Shown here piece after piece: positions 38,790 to 48,183 of a stretch of DNA of 64,000 nt. The notes under the pieces were generated by a model. The model was not told the DNA's origin. It ran no database searches and saw nothing but the letters and a program-made list of their open reading frames with translations. Origin of the DNA: Segetibacter sp. (GTDB lineage: Bacteria; Bacteroidota; Bacteroidia; Chitinophagales; Chitinophagaceae); contig NZ_JAOQAH010000035.1 in NCBI RefSeq assembly GCF_025963695.1, positions 1 to 64,000 of the forward strand. Direction: 5' to 3'. Made by a program: the position numbers and the translations under genes. Within the stretch, counting starts at the first letter, position 1. Every line of letters begins with the position of its first letter.

Positions 38790-39164
38790 CTACATCTCTT
38801 GGGGCACTGCAACCCACGCTTTCGCTAGTTCAATATCTGAGACGGGGAAACCTTTTGCATCAGCAGGTGAAATGTAGTTAAAAACATAAGCAAGCTTTTC
38901 TACGATTTTTTGATCACTTACAATCGCAATCTTATTCCACTTTGCAAAATGTTTCAAACTCACTTTTGCATCCTGAAGCCAGGCTCCCGACGTAAAGTTG
39001 CCAAGGTCTGTTTCAAACACCATTAAAAAATTTATCGCTCCTAATTCTTTTGATGCCTTTTCTAGTTCAGGCACTAATGATGTCTTGTAATCTTCTTCTG
39101 TAACTTTTCCTAAAGCACGCACGCCTACCACATTTGCCGGTACATCTTTCATTATTTGTAACAT
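38790..39164 (-). CDS. SpoIIAA/STAS-like domain protein
   Basis: 124-residue cytosolic protein of the SpoIIAA-like (STAS/SEC14-type) family. It opens NVVGVRALGKVTEEDYKTSL, typical of the group, continues with NFLMVFETDLGNFTSGAWLQ and DAKVSLKHFAKWNKIAIVSD and ends near IELAKAWVAV. It may bind small hydrophobic ligands or act in regulation; the function is unknown. Convergent with clpB and monocistronic. Confidence 0.8.
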   Translation of the reverse strand: MLQIMKDVPANVVGVRALGKVTEEDYKTSLVPELEKASKELGAINFLMVFETDLGNFTSGAWLQDAKVSLKHFAKWNKIAIVSDQKIVEKLAYVFNYISPADAKGFPVSDIELAKAWVAVPQEM

Positions 39165-39571
39165 ACGTTATCTTTTATTAAACATATAAATAACAACTAT
39201 GCCAGTAGTAAGTCAGGAAATAGTTGAAGTAGAAGTTAAAATTTTTAGATAAACATCCACCTTATATGGCATCATTCTTTCCTCGGCCGGTTCTTTCATT
39301 GTGTTACAAATACTGCTAAAGCACCCAGATGTGTTTTCCATTATGATGTGTTCTTATAAAAACAGGCATTTTAGAACACTTTCTCCTGCAATTAGTCGTT
39401 GTAGGGGTTAATACACAACAGTGCTTTACGAAGTGTTAATATTTTTGCAGATACAAGGTTACTAGAAGTTATACGGAAATTTGCAGACGATGTAGAAGTC
39501 TATTCAAAAATGGAATGATTTTTACCAACTCAAAGTCGAGTAGAAAGGATGAACGAATATAAATATTAGAG
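39165..39571. other. 407-bp divergent intergenic region
   Basis: No gene recognised between the SpoIIAA-like and the sphingomyelin-synthase-like gene. At 39401-39419 the minus strand reads GTTGTGTATTAACCCCTAC, which may be a strongly decayed copy of the dispersed core repeat (first seven bases intact). Nothing else was seen. Confidence 0.4.
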
Positions 39572-40276
39572 ATGATCTTAAAAGAAGAAAGGAATATTTT
39601 AAAAATTACGTGGAAAGAAGCTTGGATGTCGCCTGTTTACAGAGCAAAATTAATTGCTGGATGGATTTTTTATATTGCAGTTCTTCTCTATTTGCCGCAT
39701 TTTTTTGCTGCAATACAAAAGAAGCAAGGAGTTCTTCTAGACGACTTTGTGTTAGCTTCTCTGCCTTCAATTAATATGTCTTTCGTTATATTTACTTTAC
39801 TGTATATAACAATCATTTTTACAATTTATCGGGCTGCGAAGTCTCCTTATTTGTTTTTACTTTATTTATGGGCAACTCTTTTTGTCAGCCTTTCACGATT
39901 AATTACAAACGGTTCTGTGGCATTAGAACCGCCAATCGGCCTTGTATCACTGGTTGACCCAATTTTACTTCCGTTTTATGGACCTAATGGTATAACAAAA
40001 GACCTTTTCTATTCAGGCCATACCGCTTCTGTTTTTCTTGCATATTTAATTCTGCAAAAAAAGAAAGAAAAAATAGCAGCTTTAATTGCGACAATTATCG
40101 TTGGAATAGCGCTTCTTCTACAGCACATACATTACACAATTGATGTGCTGGCTGCTCCCATTATTGTGTATGTCTTATACATATTGGCCAAAAAATTTAC
40201 ACTAGTTCCTATTGCGCAAAAAATTCAAAGTAATGTAAAATTAAAAAGCCTTAAACGCACTGAAAAGGTTGTTTAA
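39572..40276 (+). CDS. Sphingomyelin-synthase-like PAP2-type membrane enzyme
   Basis: 234-residue inner membrane protein with about six hydrophobic segments (25-45, 65-85, 93-110, 150-162, 168-185, 190-207). The segment KDLFYSGHTASVF (His150) and HIHYTIDV (His187, Asp191) match the catalytic triad of sphingomyelin synthases (PAP2_C), down to the HYTxDV spacing. As Bacteroidota make sphingolipids, a ceramide head-group transferase is plausible, but a lipid phosphatase cannot be excluded. A terminator for the convergent gene overlaps its last codons. Confidence 0.75.
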   Translation: MILKEERNILKITWKEAWMSPVYRAKLIAGWIFYIAVLLYLPHFFAAIQKKQGVLLDDFVLASLPSINMSFVIFTLLYITIIFTIYRAAKSPYLFLLYLWATLFVSLSRLITNGSVALEPPIGLVSLVDPILLPFYGPNGITKDLFYSGHTASVFLAYLILQKKKEKIAALIATIIVGIALLLQHIHYTIDVLAAPIIVYVLYILAKKFTLVPIAQKIQSNVKLKSLKRTEKVV

Positions 40277-40282
40277 GGCTTT
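40240..40282 (-). terminator. Terminator of the DUF1080 gene, inside the 3' end of the convergent gene
   Basis: A 12-bp perfect stem AAAGCCTTAAAC (40245-40256) / GTTTAAGGCTTT (40271-40282). Read on the minus strand it is followed by TTTTTAATTTT. It lies across the stop codon of the plus-strand gene, so the two 3' ends share sequence. Confidence 0.8.
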
Positions 40283-40313
40283 ACGAATTTAATTTTTACT
40301 ATTCTTTATTCAT

Positions 40314-41084
40314 CTAAGCTGGTCTGATCCAAATATTTCGAAAACTAATTGGCTCGCTTTTGTCCCCATGCGCTTGTAGCTTAATTGGGTTGGCCGAATT
40401 GTGTTTTTTGTAAGAAGGCTGACCTACATACTGTGTCGGACCTTTTAACTCTACATTGTTTTGTACAAGTATATTGTTGAAATATACAGTCACTCTTGCT
40501 GGACTTAACAGCGTTCCATCTTCGTTAAAACGCGGTGCTTTCCAAGCCACATCGTAAGATTGCCACTGCCCCGGAGGAAGATTGGGATTTACCAGCGGAG
40601 CGAATTGTTTGTAAATACTTCCCGCCTGACCATTTACGTACGTAGGATTATTATAGCTATCCATTATTTGCAATTCGTAACCGGCATCTCCTCTGCCAAT
40701 TGAAGCAAGAAACAATCCGCTATTTCCTCTTCCCTGGCTAGTGCCGGTGATATTACTAGGTATTTTCCATTCAATATGCAACTGGTAGTCCTGGAACGAC
40801 TGCTTTGTTTGAATGTTACCCGCTGTTTTGTTTACAGTCATAACTCCCCCGGCTACATCCCACGTAGCTGGCTTTGTTGTATCGTTGGTAGTAACCCAAT
40901 GGTTTACATTCTTACCGTCAAATAGAATAACCGCATCCTTTGGAGGAGCTGCAAAATTAGCTGATGTGGGGGTAACCACAGGAGGCACAGGAGTGTAGAA
41001 CTCTGTGTCTTCATGTTTCGCTTGTGCTGTAGCCGCGTTAACGATTAATACCAATGCAAAGACTGAATAAAAGATTTTTTTCAT
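40314..41084 (-). CDS. DUF1080 (3-keto-disaccharide hydrolase-like) exported protein
   Basis: 256 residues from the ATG at 41084, where the signal peptide MKKIFYSVFALVLIVNAATAQ starts (the frame is open to 41114). The lectin-like jelly roll is recognised by DAVILFDGKNVNHWV, FQDYQLHIEWKIPSN, GRGNSGLFLASIGRGDAGYE and LQIMDSYNNPTYVNGQAGSI. The family includes 3-keto-glucoside hydrolases and sugar-binding proteins. It would act in the periplasm, perhaps with exported Gfo/Idh oxidoreductases elsewhere in the window (inference). Confidence 0.9.
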   Translation of the reverse strand: MKKIFYSVFALVLIVNAATAQAKHEDTEFYTPVPPVVTPTSANFAAPPKDAVILFDGKNVNHWVTTNDTTKPATWDVAGGVMTVNKTAGNIQTKQSFQDYQLHIEWKIPSNITGTSQGRGNSGLFLASIGRGDAGYELQIMDSYNNPTYVNGQAGSIYKQFAPLVNPNLPPGQWQSYDVAWKAPRFNEDGTLLSPARVTVYFNNILVQNNVELKGPTQYVGQPSYKKHNSANPIKLQAHGDKSEPISFRNIWIRPA

Positions 41085-41341
41085 TATAGGCAATTTTGAA
41101 AGCAAATTAGTCAAATCATCTATTACACTTATCTAAAAGTTAATAAAGTAACTAAAGTAGCTAATGGCTTTAAACAACTTAGATTCACATCTATCGGTTT
41201 AACTTGTAGCTGCATTTTAAAGTTAGCAAGCCCAATTGTTAACGGGGTAAGTGAAATTATACAGCTTTAATTCAAAGTTCACACAGCCATTCTTCGTTTA
41301 TCTTCGTGGTTTAATAATAGTTTTTTAGGAAATCGAGAAGT

Positions 41342-42361
41342 ATGAATGAACCGCGAAATCCGCAGACCTTATCTTATTTGCCTGGTGGTACGGCAGCACT
41401 TGACTTAATTATAGTGGGGGGAGGTCCTATTGGACTGAATTGTGGACTCGAAGCAAAAAAGGCCGGACTAACTTATATTATTTTGGAAAAAGGAGCTTTG
41501 GTTAATTCATTATATAATTATCCAATTAACATGACCTTTTTTTCTACCAGTGAAAGGCTGGAGATTGGTGGAGTTCCGTTTGTAAGCAACAGCCCGAAAC
41601 CTACACGCTCCGAAGCGCTTGAATATTACAGGAGAGTTGCTATATCAGGAGTATTAGATATAAAATTGTTTGAAGAGGTATTGACAGTTAAAAAAGAAAA
41701 TGAAACCTTTTCTATTACAACCACTAAACAAGGCTATACTGGTAAGAATATTATTATAGCCACAGGCTTTTATGACATTCCGTATTTACTTAATGTTCCT
41801 GGCGAAGAGCTGACTAAGGTGAAGCACTATTACAAGGATCCTCACTACTTTGCTTTCCAGAAAGTACTGACTGTTGGTGCAGCCAACTCTGCAATAGACG
41901 TGGCTCTTGAAACCTGGCGTAAAGGAGCTGAGGTTACCATGGTTATTAAAGCCGACAAAATAAGCGACCGTGTAAAGTATTGGGTAAAGCCGGATATTGA
42001 TAACAGGATTGCCGAAGGGTCAATTAAAGCTTACTTCAACTCATCCGTTGCAGAAATAAGAGAACATGAAGTTGACATCAATACACCTGACGGTTTAGTC
42101 ACCATTAAAAATGATTGGGTTCTTGCAATGACAGGTTACCAGCCAAACATGAAATTTCTTAGAGACATTGGCATCGAACTATCTGATGACGCTGTTCTTT
42201 GCCCAACCATAAATGAGGAAACGCAGGAAACAAATATTAGCGGCGTTTACCTGGCCGGAGTTATTTGCGGCGGCATGAATACGCACAGGTTATTTATCGA
42301 GAATTCAAGAGTACATGCCGAAAAAATTGTAACGAACATTGTTGCTAAGAGAAATCTATAA
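41342..42361 (+). CDS. ypdA: YpdA-family flavin disulfide reductase
   Basis: 339-residue FAD/NADPH oxidoreductase, the putative bacillithiol disulfide reductase family. FAD motif VGGGPIG (25-31), the NADPH-site region VLTVGAANSAIDVALE (about 178-193) and the GVYLAGVICGGMNTHRLFIE ending are typical. There is no thioredoxin-like CxxC pair, as expected for YpdA. The role in thiol redox balance is inferred from the family. Convergent with purB. Confidence 0.88.
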   Translation: MNEPRNPQTLSYLPGGTAALDLIIVGGGPIGLNCGLEAKKAGLTYIILEKGALVNSLYNYPINMTFFSTSERLEIGGVPFVSNSPKPTRSEALEYYRRVAISGVLDIKLFEEVLTVKKENETFSITTTKQGYTGKNIIIATGFYDIPYLLNVPGEELTKVKHYYKDPHYFAFQKVLTVGAANSAIDVALETWRKGAEVTMVIKADKISDRVKYWVKPDIDNRIAEGSIKAYFNSSVAEIREHEVDINTPDGLVTIKNDWVLAMTGYQPNMKFLRDIGIELSDDAVLCPTINEETQETNISGVYLAGVICGGMNTHRLFIENSRVHAEKIVTNIVAKRNL

Positions 42362-42425
42362 GAAATGGTTAGCCATAGCTTCTTAAGGCCGTGCAATGCA
42401 CTCTTTTTTTCCAGTCTGCTTTCAA

Positions 42426-43772
42426 TTAAAATTCCGCCATCACCCCTATGTATGTTTGAGGGGTAATTTTTCTTAGTTCATCTTTCACATCTTCACTTAC
42501 CTGTAGCGTGTCAATAAACTGCCCAATGTCATCTTTGCCTATAGCTGTTTTACCTCGTGTCAATTCTTTTAAGGCCTCATATGGTGCGGGGTAGTTTTCG
42601 CGGCGAAGAATAGTTTGAATCGCTTCCGCCACAACTGCCCAGTTGTTTTCAAGGTCCTGGTTTATTTTCGCTTCATTTAACAAAAGCTTACTTAAACCTT
42701 TTTCAATAGAATTTATCGCAATTAAAGTATGAGCTACCGGCACACCCAAATTGCGTAACACGGTACTATCAGTAAGGTCTCTTTGCAAGCGGCTTATAGG
42801 AAGTTTCGCAGAAAGATGTTCAAATAACGCATTTGCTACTCCAAGGTTTCCTTCCGCATTTTCAAAATCTATCGGATTTACTTTATGCGGCATTGCACTG
42901 CTGCCAACTTCACCTTTCCTGGTTTTTTGCTTAAAATATTCCATACTAATGTACGTCCAGGCATCACGGCAAAAATCAATAAGAATATTGTTGATACGTT
43001 TAATGCAATCAAATTGAGCTGCTAAATTATCATAATGTTCAATCTGTGTGGTAAACTGCATTCGTTGAAGGCCAAGTACATCGTCTACAAACTGGTTTCC
43101 TAATTCTAACCAGTTTCTCTTTGGATAAGCTACATTATGAGCATTAAAATTTCCTGTCGCTCCGCCAAATTTTGCTGCATAAGGTATATGTAAAAACAAG
43201 TCCAGTTGGTTTTGAAGTCTTTCCACAAACACCATTATTTCCTTACCCAATGAAGTCGGTGAAGCAGGCTGCCCATGAGTTTTAGCCAGCATCGGAATTT
43301 GTTTCCACTGCACTGCCAGCTCTTTAAAATGTTTCTGAAGGTTGATAAGAGTAGGTAAATATTCATGCTCCATGCAATCTTTCCAACTTAAAGGAATTGA
43401 AGTATTGTTGATGTCTTGTGAAGTCAGCCCAAAGTGTATCCACTCTTTTAAATGCCCACCACCTGCTTTTTCAAGTTGTTCTTTTAAGAAGTACTCAACC
43501 GCTTTTACATCATGATTAGTAACTTTTTCAATCTCTTTTATTTGTTCTGCATTTTCAACGCTAAATGTCTCCGCCACATTTTGCAACTGTTGCCTGCATT
43601 CATTATCCAACTCAAAAAAGTGGTTATCTGCTAAAAAGAAAAAGTACTGTACCTCAACCAATACCCTATATTTCATTAAGGCGTACTCGCTAAAATATTC
43701 ATCTAAAAACACTACTTGTTTTCTGTATCGTCCGTCAATCGGAGAAATGGCTGTAAGACTCGATAATTCCAT
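42426..43772 (-). CDS. purB: Adenylosuccinate lyase
   Basis: Catalyses two fumarate-releasing steps of purine synthesis (SAICAR to AICAR, adenylosuccinate to AMP). 448 residues, homotetrameric superfamily. The signature SSAMPHKVNPIDFENAEGN is present, with the catalytic His regions TNHDVKAVEYF (near 90) and AKTHGQPASP (near 165). The N-terminus ELSSLTAISPIDGRYRKQV is the long type seen in E. coli-like PurB. Single gene. Confidence 0.97.
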   Translation of the reverse strand: MELSSLTAISPIDGRYRKQVVFLDEYFSEYALMKYRVLVEVQYFFFLADNHFFELDNECRQQLQNVAETFSVENAEQIKEIEKVTNHDVKAVEYFLKEQLEKAGGGHLKEWIHFGLTSQDINNTSIPLSWKDCMEHEYLPTLINLQKHFKELAVQWKQIPMLAKTHGQPASPTSLGKEIMVFVERLQNQLDLFLHIPYAAKFGGATGNFNAHNVAYPKRNWLELGNQFVDDVLGLQRMQFTTQIEHYDNLAAQFDCIKRINNILIDFCRDAWTYISMEYFKQKTRKGEVGSSAMPHKVNPIDFENAEGNLGVANALFEHLSAKLPISRLQRDLTDSTVLRNLGVPVAHTLIAINSIEKGLSKLLLNEAKINQDLENNWAVVAEAIQTILRRENYPAPYEALKELTRGKTAIGKDDIGQFIDTLQVSEDVKDELRKITPQTYIGVMAEF

Positions 43773-43853
43773 TATTAAGCTACTTTAGTAAAATTTTATT
43801 TGTTCAATTGATGTTTGGAATGTTACCGGCTTTTGTAATTCTATTTATTTTTT

Positions 43854-43873
43854 CTTGCGTCGCACCCTTGTAC
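43854..43873 (+). repeat. Dispersed 20-bp core repeat, copy 11 in list order (GCGTCGC type)
   Basis: CTTGCGTCGCACCCTTGTAC, with one difference at base 1. Divergent gap, 81 bp from the purB start. Confidence 0.75.
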
Positions 43874-43885
43874 AGTTAAGCTGTA

Positions 43886-43998
43886 AGTAAACAATTAATA
43901 TTTGATAGTAAACAATTAACAACTAATCATTAAACGGCATACTCTCTACTCGGCATCCGTTCTTATTCATTGTTAATTATTCATTATTCATTATTAAC
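43886..43998 (+). repeat. AT-rich short repeats before mqnA
   Basis: Contains a 13-bp direct repeat AGTAAACAATTAA (43886-43898 and 43907-43919) and, further on, several ATTATTCATT/TTCATTATT units (about 43964-43996). No gene. The second part resembles reverse complements of the first (TTAATTGTTTA versus TGTTAATTATTC). Confidence 0.6.
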
Positions 43999-44064
43999 TA
44001 CTTAATGTTTACAGCCGCTTGTCGGTAAAAATCAATTTTCTTTGCAGCCTCAAAATTAGATGAA

Positions 44065-44808
44065 TTGAACAAGACTGTGAAGGTTGGAGCTGTAAGTTAT
44101 TTGAATACCAAGCCATTAATGTACGCTTTCAAACATGGACTGAAGATAGAGGGGATGGAGATTGTAGAAGAGTACCCCGCTAAAATAGCATCAATGCTAC
44201 TGAACAACGAAATAGATCTTGGACTAGTACCTGTGGCAATAATACCGAAGTTGAAAGAATACTACATCGTCAGCGATTATTGCATTGGTGCAGACCAGGA
44301 AGTTGCATCAGTATGTTTGTTTAGCGAGGTGCCACTTGGGCAAATTGAAAAAGTGATACTCGATTATCAAAGCAAAACATCTGTAGCGCTTGCAAGAATT
44401 CTAATTGAAAATTATTGGAAACTCGAAGTTGTTTTTGAAGAAGCAAGCCTCAATTTCAGAAATCAGATAAAAGGTACAACTGCTGCAGTTGTAATAGGCG
44501 ACAGGGCTTTTGAACAAAGAAAAATTTCAACTTATCAACACGACCTGGCGGCAGCATGGATAGCGTTTACGGGACTTCCTTTCGTTTTTGCTGCCTGGGT
44601 AGCAAATAAAAAATTACCCGACGATTTTATTTACAAATTTAACGAGGCTAATAAAAAAGGGCTTGAAAATTTAAACGAGGTAATTGGTGAAAATAGTTCG
44701 CCCTTTTACGATTTGAAGAAGTATTATACCGAAAACATTAGCTACGAGCTCACAGATGGCAAGAAAAAAGGTTTGGAGACGTTTTTAAAATTCTTGCCTA
44801 ATTCCTGA
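44065..44808 (+). CDS. mqnA: Chorismate dehydratase (futalosine menaquinone pathway)
   Basis: MqnA converts chorismate to 3-enolpyruvyl-benzoate, the first committed step of the futalosine route to menaquinone. 247 residues, with KVGAVSYLNTKPLMYAF at the start, NNEIDLGLVPVAIIPKL (about 47-63) and DYQSKTSVALARILIE matching the periplasmic-binding-like fold of the family. TTG at 44065 is the first in-frame start; a GTG at 44077 is possible. Other mqn genes are not in the window. Confidence 0.92.
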   Translation: MNKTVKVGAVSYLNTKPLMYAFKHGLKIEGMEIVEEYPAKIASMLLNNEIDLGLVPVAIIPKLKEYYIVSDYCIGADQEVASVCLFSEVPLGQIEKVILDYQSKTSVALARILIENYWKLEVVFEEASLNFRNQIKGTTAAVVIGDRAFEQRKISTYQHDLAAAWIAFTGLPFVFAAWVANKKLPDDFIYKFNEANKKGLENLNEVIGENSSPFYDLKKYYTENISYELTDGKKKGLETFLKFLPNS

Positions 44809-44884
44809 CCTTGCTTATCTCTTTAAAGTGTTTTAGTTACGCTTTTCAGGAATGGGCTTTTGTGGGAAATGCAAGAAGACGATA

Positions 44885-45796
44885 TTAATACCAAAGTCTC
44901 GCTTCAACCTTTCTTAAATAGTTAAGGGTACTTTCTTTTATCCTTGTTCTTTGCTCTTGTTTAGGAATGTCTAAAATTTGCTTCCAACCTTTCATCCATC
45001 CTTTTAAATCGAAACCTGTTTTTAATAAGTATTCAATCGACCACATTATTGCAGTTGAGAAGAAGTAAATTTTAGGTAAGTAGCGGTAAGCCACTTTTGT
45101 TTTGTTTACCCACATCATTCTTTGTTTCTCACTCCGCGGCTTGCGGCCAAGTGGGCTTTCTTTATGAAGCATTACAATAGAGCTATCATATTTTATACAA
45201 TAGCCCTTGTCGAGAATGCGATAGCTAAGATCATATTCTTCCATTCCATAAAAAAACTCTGCAGGCAGCTGGCCTACTTCATCTAATACAATTCTTTTTA
45301 TTGCATGAGCACCACCAGCAAAAAAATAGGTGAAGAACCCGCACTTGTCTTTGTATTGCTCAAACTGCTTATGGGGTAGCCCGTTTTTCTGCATCTGCAA
45401 CGAATCGTAGTATAAAATTTTAAAAGAAACGATCGCGATAGAGCGGTTTTCGAAATTAGGTTTTTCAAAAGCTTTCAACAGATTCACTAATGCGTCAGCA
45501 TTTTGTAATACGGCATCATCATCCAGGAATATAACAATTTCACCTTTTGCATATTGCAACGCAAAATTTCTCCCCCTGGTTACACCCAGGTTTTCCTCGG
45601 CGTCGATATAAATAACCGGAAGATTTGGATCCTGGAAATTTTTTACGCTGGCATAATCATCAGTCGAAGCGTTGTTTACTACGATTACATCTTCTAATAA
45701 CTCTTTGGCAGAATCAAGTTTGCTCAAGTTTTGTAAAAGCTCCAGCGCATCCTTAGGCCGGTTGTAAGTGATGATGATGAAGCTGAGTGGTTTCAA
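44885..45796 (-). CDS. Family 2 glycosyltransferase
   Basis: 303-residue inverting glycosyltransferase (GT2 fold). FIIITYNRPKDALELLQNL, VVNNASTDD, the donor-site VIFLDDDAV (DDD about 95) and AGGAHAIKRIVLDEVG with the EEYDLSYRI acceptor motif are present. Start is TTG, overlapping the upstream gene's TGA (TTGA), so it is translationally coupled to it. Last gene of the polysaccharide cluster. Confidence 0.88.
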   Translation of the reverse strand: MKPLSFIIITYNRPKDALELLQNLSKLDSAKELLEDVIVVNNASTDDYASVKNFQDPNLPVIYIDAEENLGVTRGRNFALQYAKGEIVIFLDDDAVLQNADALVNLLKAFEKPNFENRSIAIVSFKILYYDSLQMQKNGLPHKQFEQYKDKCGFFTYFFAGGAHAIKRIVLDEVGQLPAEFFYGMEEYDLSYRILDKGYCIKYDSSIVMLHKESPLGRKPRSEKQRMMWVNKTKVAYRYLPKIYFFSTAIMWSIEYLLKTGFDLKGWMKGWKQILDIPKQEQRTRIKESTLNYLRKVEARLWY

Positions 45797-46998
45797 AACT
45801 GTTTACTTCTTAACTTATTAAATAGTTGCTGATATCGATCATTGAATGTTTCAATGCTGAAGTTTTCATAGGCATATTTCCTGTTTCTTTCCCCCGTTTG
45901 CAGCAGCAGCGTTTTTTCTTCTGCAAGCAAAGAAATAAAACTTACCCCTTCATCAACTATCAGCGCTTCATTTAAAACCGAAGAAAATAAAAAGCCGTTT
46001 TCGTTGTGCTTAACATGAATAGGAATATCTCCCACCGGAGTAGCAATAACTGCGCAACCTCTTGACATTCCTTCTTCAATAGCCAAAGGAAAACCTTCGG
46101 TAGTAGAGGTAATGATTATAATATGTGCCTGTTGGTATATTTCATCAATCTTCGAGGGATCTGTATGGTGGCCTAACAGAGTACAATAGGATTGTAATGC
46201 GGGAGAAATTGCATCTTGTACATCTCCCATAAAAAGAAATTCTACCGGCAGCCTTTTTTGTGCGGACCGTTGAGCCATCTGCGCAATCAGATGAACTCTT
46301 TTTTCTTCGGTTCCCCTACCCACATATAATACCTTAAGAGTGTTTGTAAGGGCTTTTTCTTTTGCTGTTGCTGGCAGCCGAATGCCATTTACTATAAATT
46401 TTATTTTAGATTTATAACGTTCTGGTACTCCTAATTTTTTGTATTGTTTCAGATGGTCTTCAATTCTTACCCGGCTTATCATCACTGTTTGAGATATGAA
46501 AGGAAGAAAAGGAATACGTATCCACGAGAAGGTATTGAACGAGTGAATTAATTCTACTTGAGGAATTTTCCGTTTAACCCAGGGTGAAATTTTATATGCA
46601 AAGTTGCATTGGCCGTTAAAAATTAAGGGTAGGCGTTTTTGACTATTAATAGCACCTGTAATATAGCCGCGATAAATAAGGTTGAGGAAGTATAGAAATT
46701 TGTTATCGGTGTATTTCGAGATGTTTTTTATAGTACAACCTGACTTTACGAAATCAGCATAAAAGTTTTTATCATAGGATTTTCGGGTAAAATAAATAAT
46801 AGAACTTGCTCCTCCTGTTGCCTGGGTTATAAGAGCATGAACTTTTTCGGCCCCGCCTGTATGATAAAAAGGAAAAAAGAAAAATGTATCATAGTCAGTT
46901 TCCTTCCCTTTAAAGGAAAAAAGAAGACGACCAATTAAAATAAAAGGAAAAATGAAAAGGTTTTCAATTTTTCGTTTATAGACATAAAACAAATACAT
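45793..46998 (-). CDS. Family 4 glycosyltransferase
   Basis: 401-residue GT-B glycosyltransferase. The N-terminal half has FFPFYHTGGAEKVHALIT, and the C-terminal half has the nucleotide-sugar site: VLYVGRGTEEKRVHLIAQMA, FMGDVQ, ITSTTEGFPLAIEEGMSRGC and AVIATPVGDIP (the E-x7-E motif). Donor and acceptor are unknown. It shares a 4-base TTGA overlap with the GT2 gene after it. Confidence 0.88.
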   Translation of the reverse strand: MYLFYVYKRKIENLFIFPFILIGRLLFSFKGKETDYDTFFFFPFYHTGGAEKVHALITQATGGASSIIYFTRKSYDKNFYADFVKSGCTIKNISKYTDNKFLYFLNLIYRGYITGAINSQKRLPLIFNGQCNFAYKISPWVKRKIPQVELIHSFNTFSWIRIPFLPFISQTVMISRVRIEDHLKQYKKLGVPERYKSKIKFIVNGIRLPATAKEKALTNTLKVLYVGRGTEEKRVHLIAQMAQRSAQKRLPVEFLFMGDVQDAISPALQSYCTLLGHHTDPSKIDEIYQQAHIIIITSTTEGFPLAIEEGMSRGCAVIATPVGDIPIHVKHNENGFLFSSVLNEALIVDEGVSFISLLAEEKTLLLQTGERNRKYAYENFSIETFNDRYQQLFNKLRSKQF

Positions 46999-47211
46999 GT
47001 AAGCAAAAATACAAGTTATAGATCACCCTACTTCATTCGCTAATTCAACCCATGATTAATTGAATGGGTTGCATTTTTGGAAATAGAGAAAGCCATTCAA
47101 ACCGTTTTAAGGAATAGGTGAGGTAATCAGAAATTATATTAGTTCCGGGGATAACTCAACAAGATGGATAAACATCTTAAGTTGCCAAAGTAATATTCAA
47201 GCAGCTAAGAT

Positions 47212-48048
47212 TTATGTGGTCAGTCTCTTCTTTATATCTTTTAATGTTGCCTTTATATAATCCAGATACATCGTTAATTGTACTTTTCTATCAAACGAAC
47301 TAAACTTATTTAGGCGTTTTCTTTCCTCTAAATAAAATTGCTTTGAATAATAATTGACAAGAAAAGGATTTCGTTTTCTTAGGTGAGCGCCGGTTGCGGA
47401 TGAAGCATGCTGGCGATATAAGAGAACTGGTTCTGGCAGCTTTTCGATCAAGTATCCGTCAGCTAACACATGTAACCACAGGGGATAATCCTCTACTGCA
47501 AACCCATCCAACTTAGGCGAACTTTTATATTGATACTGCTTTGCGATAGAAGTGCGCATCATAACGGTAGGATGAGAAATGCAATTTTGCCAAATCATCT
47601 CTTTTCTAATCTCTTTAGAAGTATTGGTAATATCGTCCACTTTCCAAACGCTTCCAATTTCTTTATCTTCCTCATCTATAAAGATACTTTTGCCCGCCAC
47701 TACTGCTGTTAAAAGATGTTGCTCCAATAACTTCAATTGCTTTTCAAGCCTACCCTGCAGGGCAATGTCGTCAGCATGCATCACTGCTATATAGGGAGTT
47801 CTGGCTAAATCAACGCCTTTGTTCATAGCAGCAACCACTCCCTTATTATTGTTGTGCTTATAGTAAACGATCCTTTCGTCATTAAAAGAAGATATTATCT
47901 TTTCACTGTTATCGGTAGACGCATCGTTAATAATGATAAACTCAAAGGTTGCTAACGTCTGGTTTAGTATACTTTTTATTGCCTTTTTTAGAAAGGGTGA
48001 TGCATTGTAAACAGGCATAACAACACTTACCGAAGGATTACAAATCAT
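47212..48048 (-). CDS. Family 2 glycosyltransferase
   Basis: 278 residues from the ATG at 48048 (a TTG one codon earlier is also in frame). PSVSVVMPVYNASPFLKKAI, FIIINDASTDNSEKII, YIAVMHADDIALQGRLEKQL and the QNCISHPTVMMR segment fit a GT2 of the WcaA/spsA type. It lies between the YfhO-like gene and the GT4 gene, with a 213-bp spacer towards the latter. Confidence 0.87.
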   Translation of the reverse strand: MICNPSVSVVMPVYNASPFLKKAIKSILNQTLATFEFIIINDASTDNSEKIISSFNDERIVYYKHNNNKGVVAAMNKGVDLARTPYIAVMHADDIALQGRLEKQLKLLEQHLLTAVVAGKSIFIDEEDKEIGSVWKVDDITNTSKEIRKEMIWQNCISHPTVMMRTSIAKQYQYKSSPKLDGFAVEDYPLWLHVLADGYLIEKLPEPVLLYRQHASSATGAHLRKRNPFLVNYYSKQFYLEERKRLNKFSSFDRKVQLTMYLDYIKATLKDIKKRLTT

Positions 48049-48183
48049 CAATAATGGAGCTTTAATTGCAGGTTCTTTTGTCTTTTATATTTTACTCTTG
48101 ATTGTTAGAAACCTTTTTTATTAATGATCACCGCGCTATAAAAGATGCAATGATTAACAATCAAAATGGGTTTAATTAAGATA

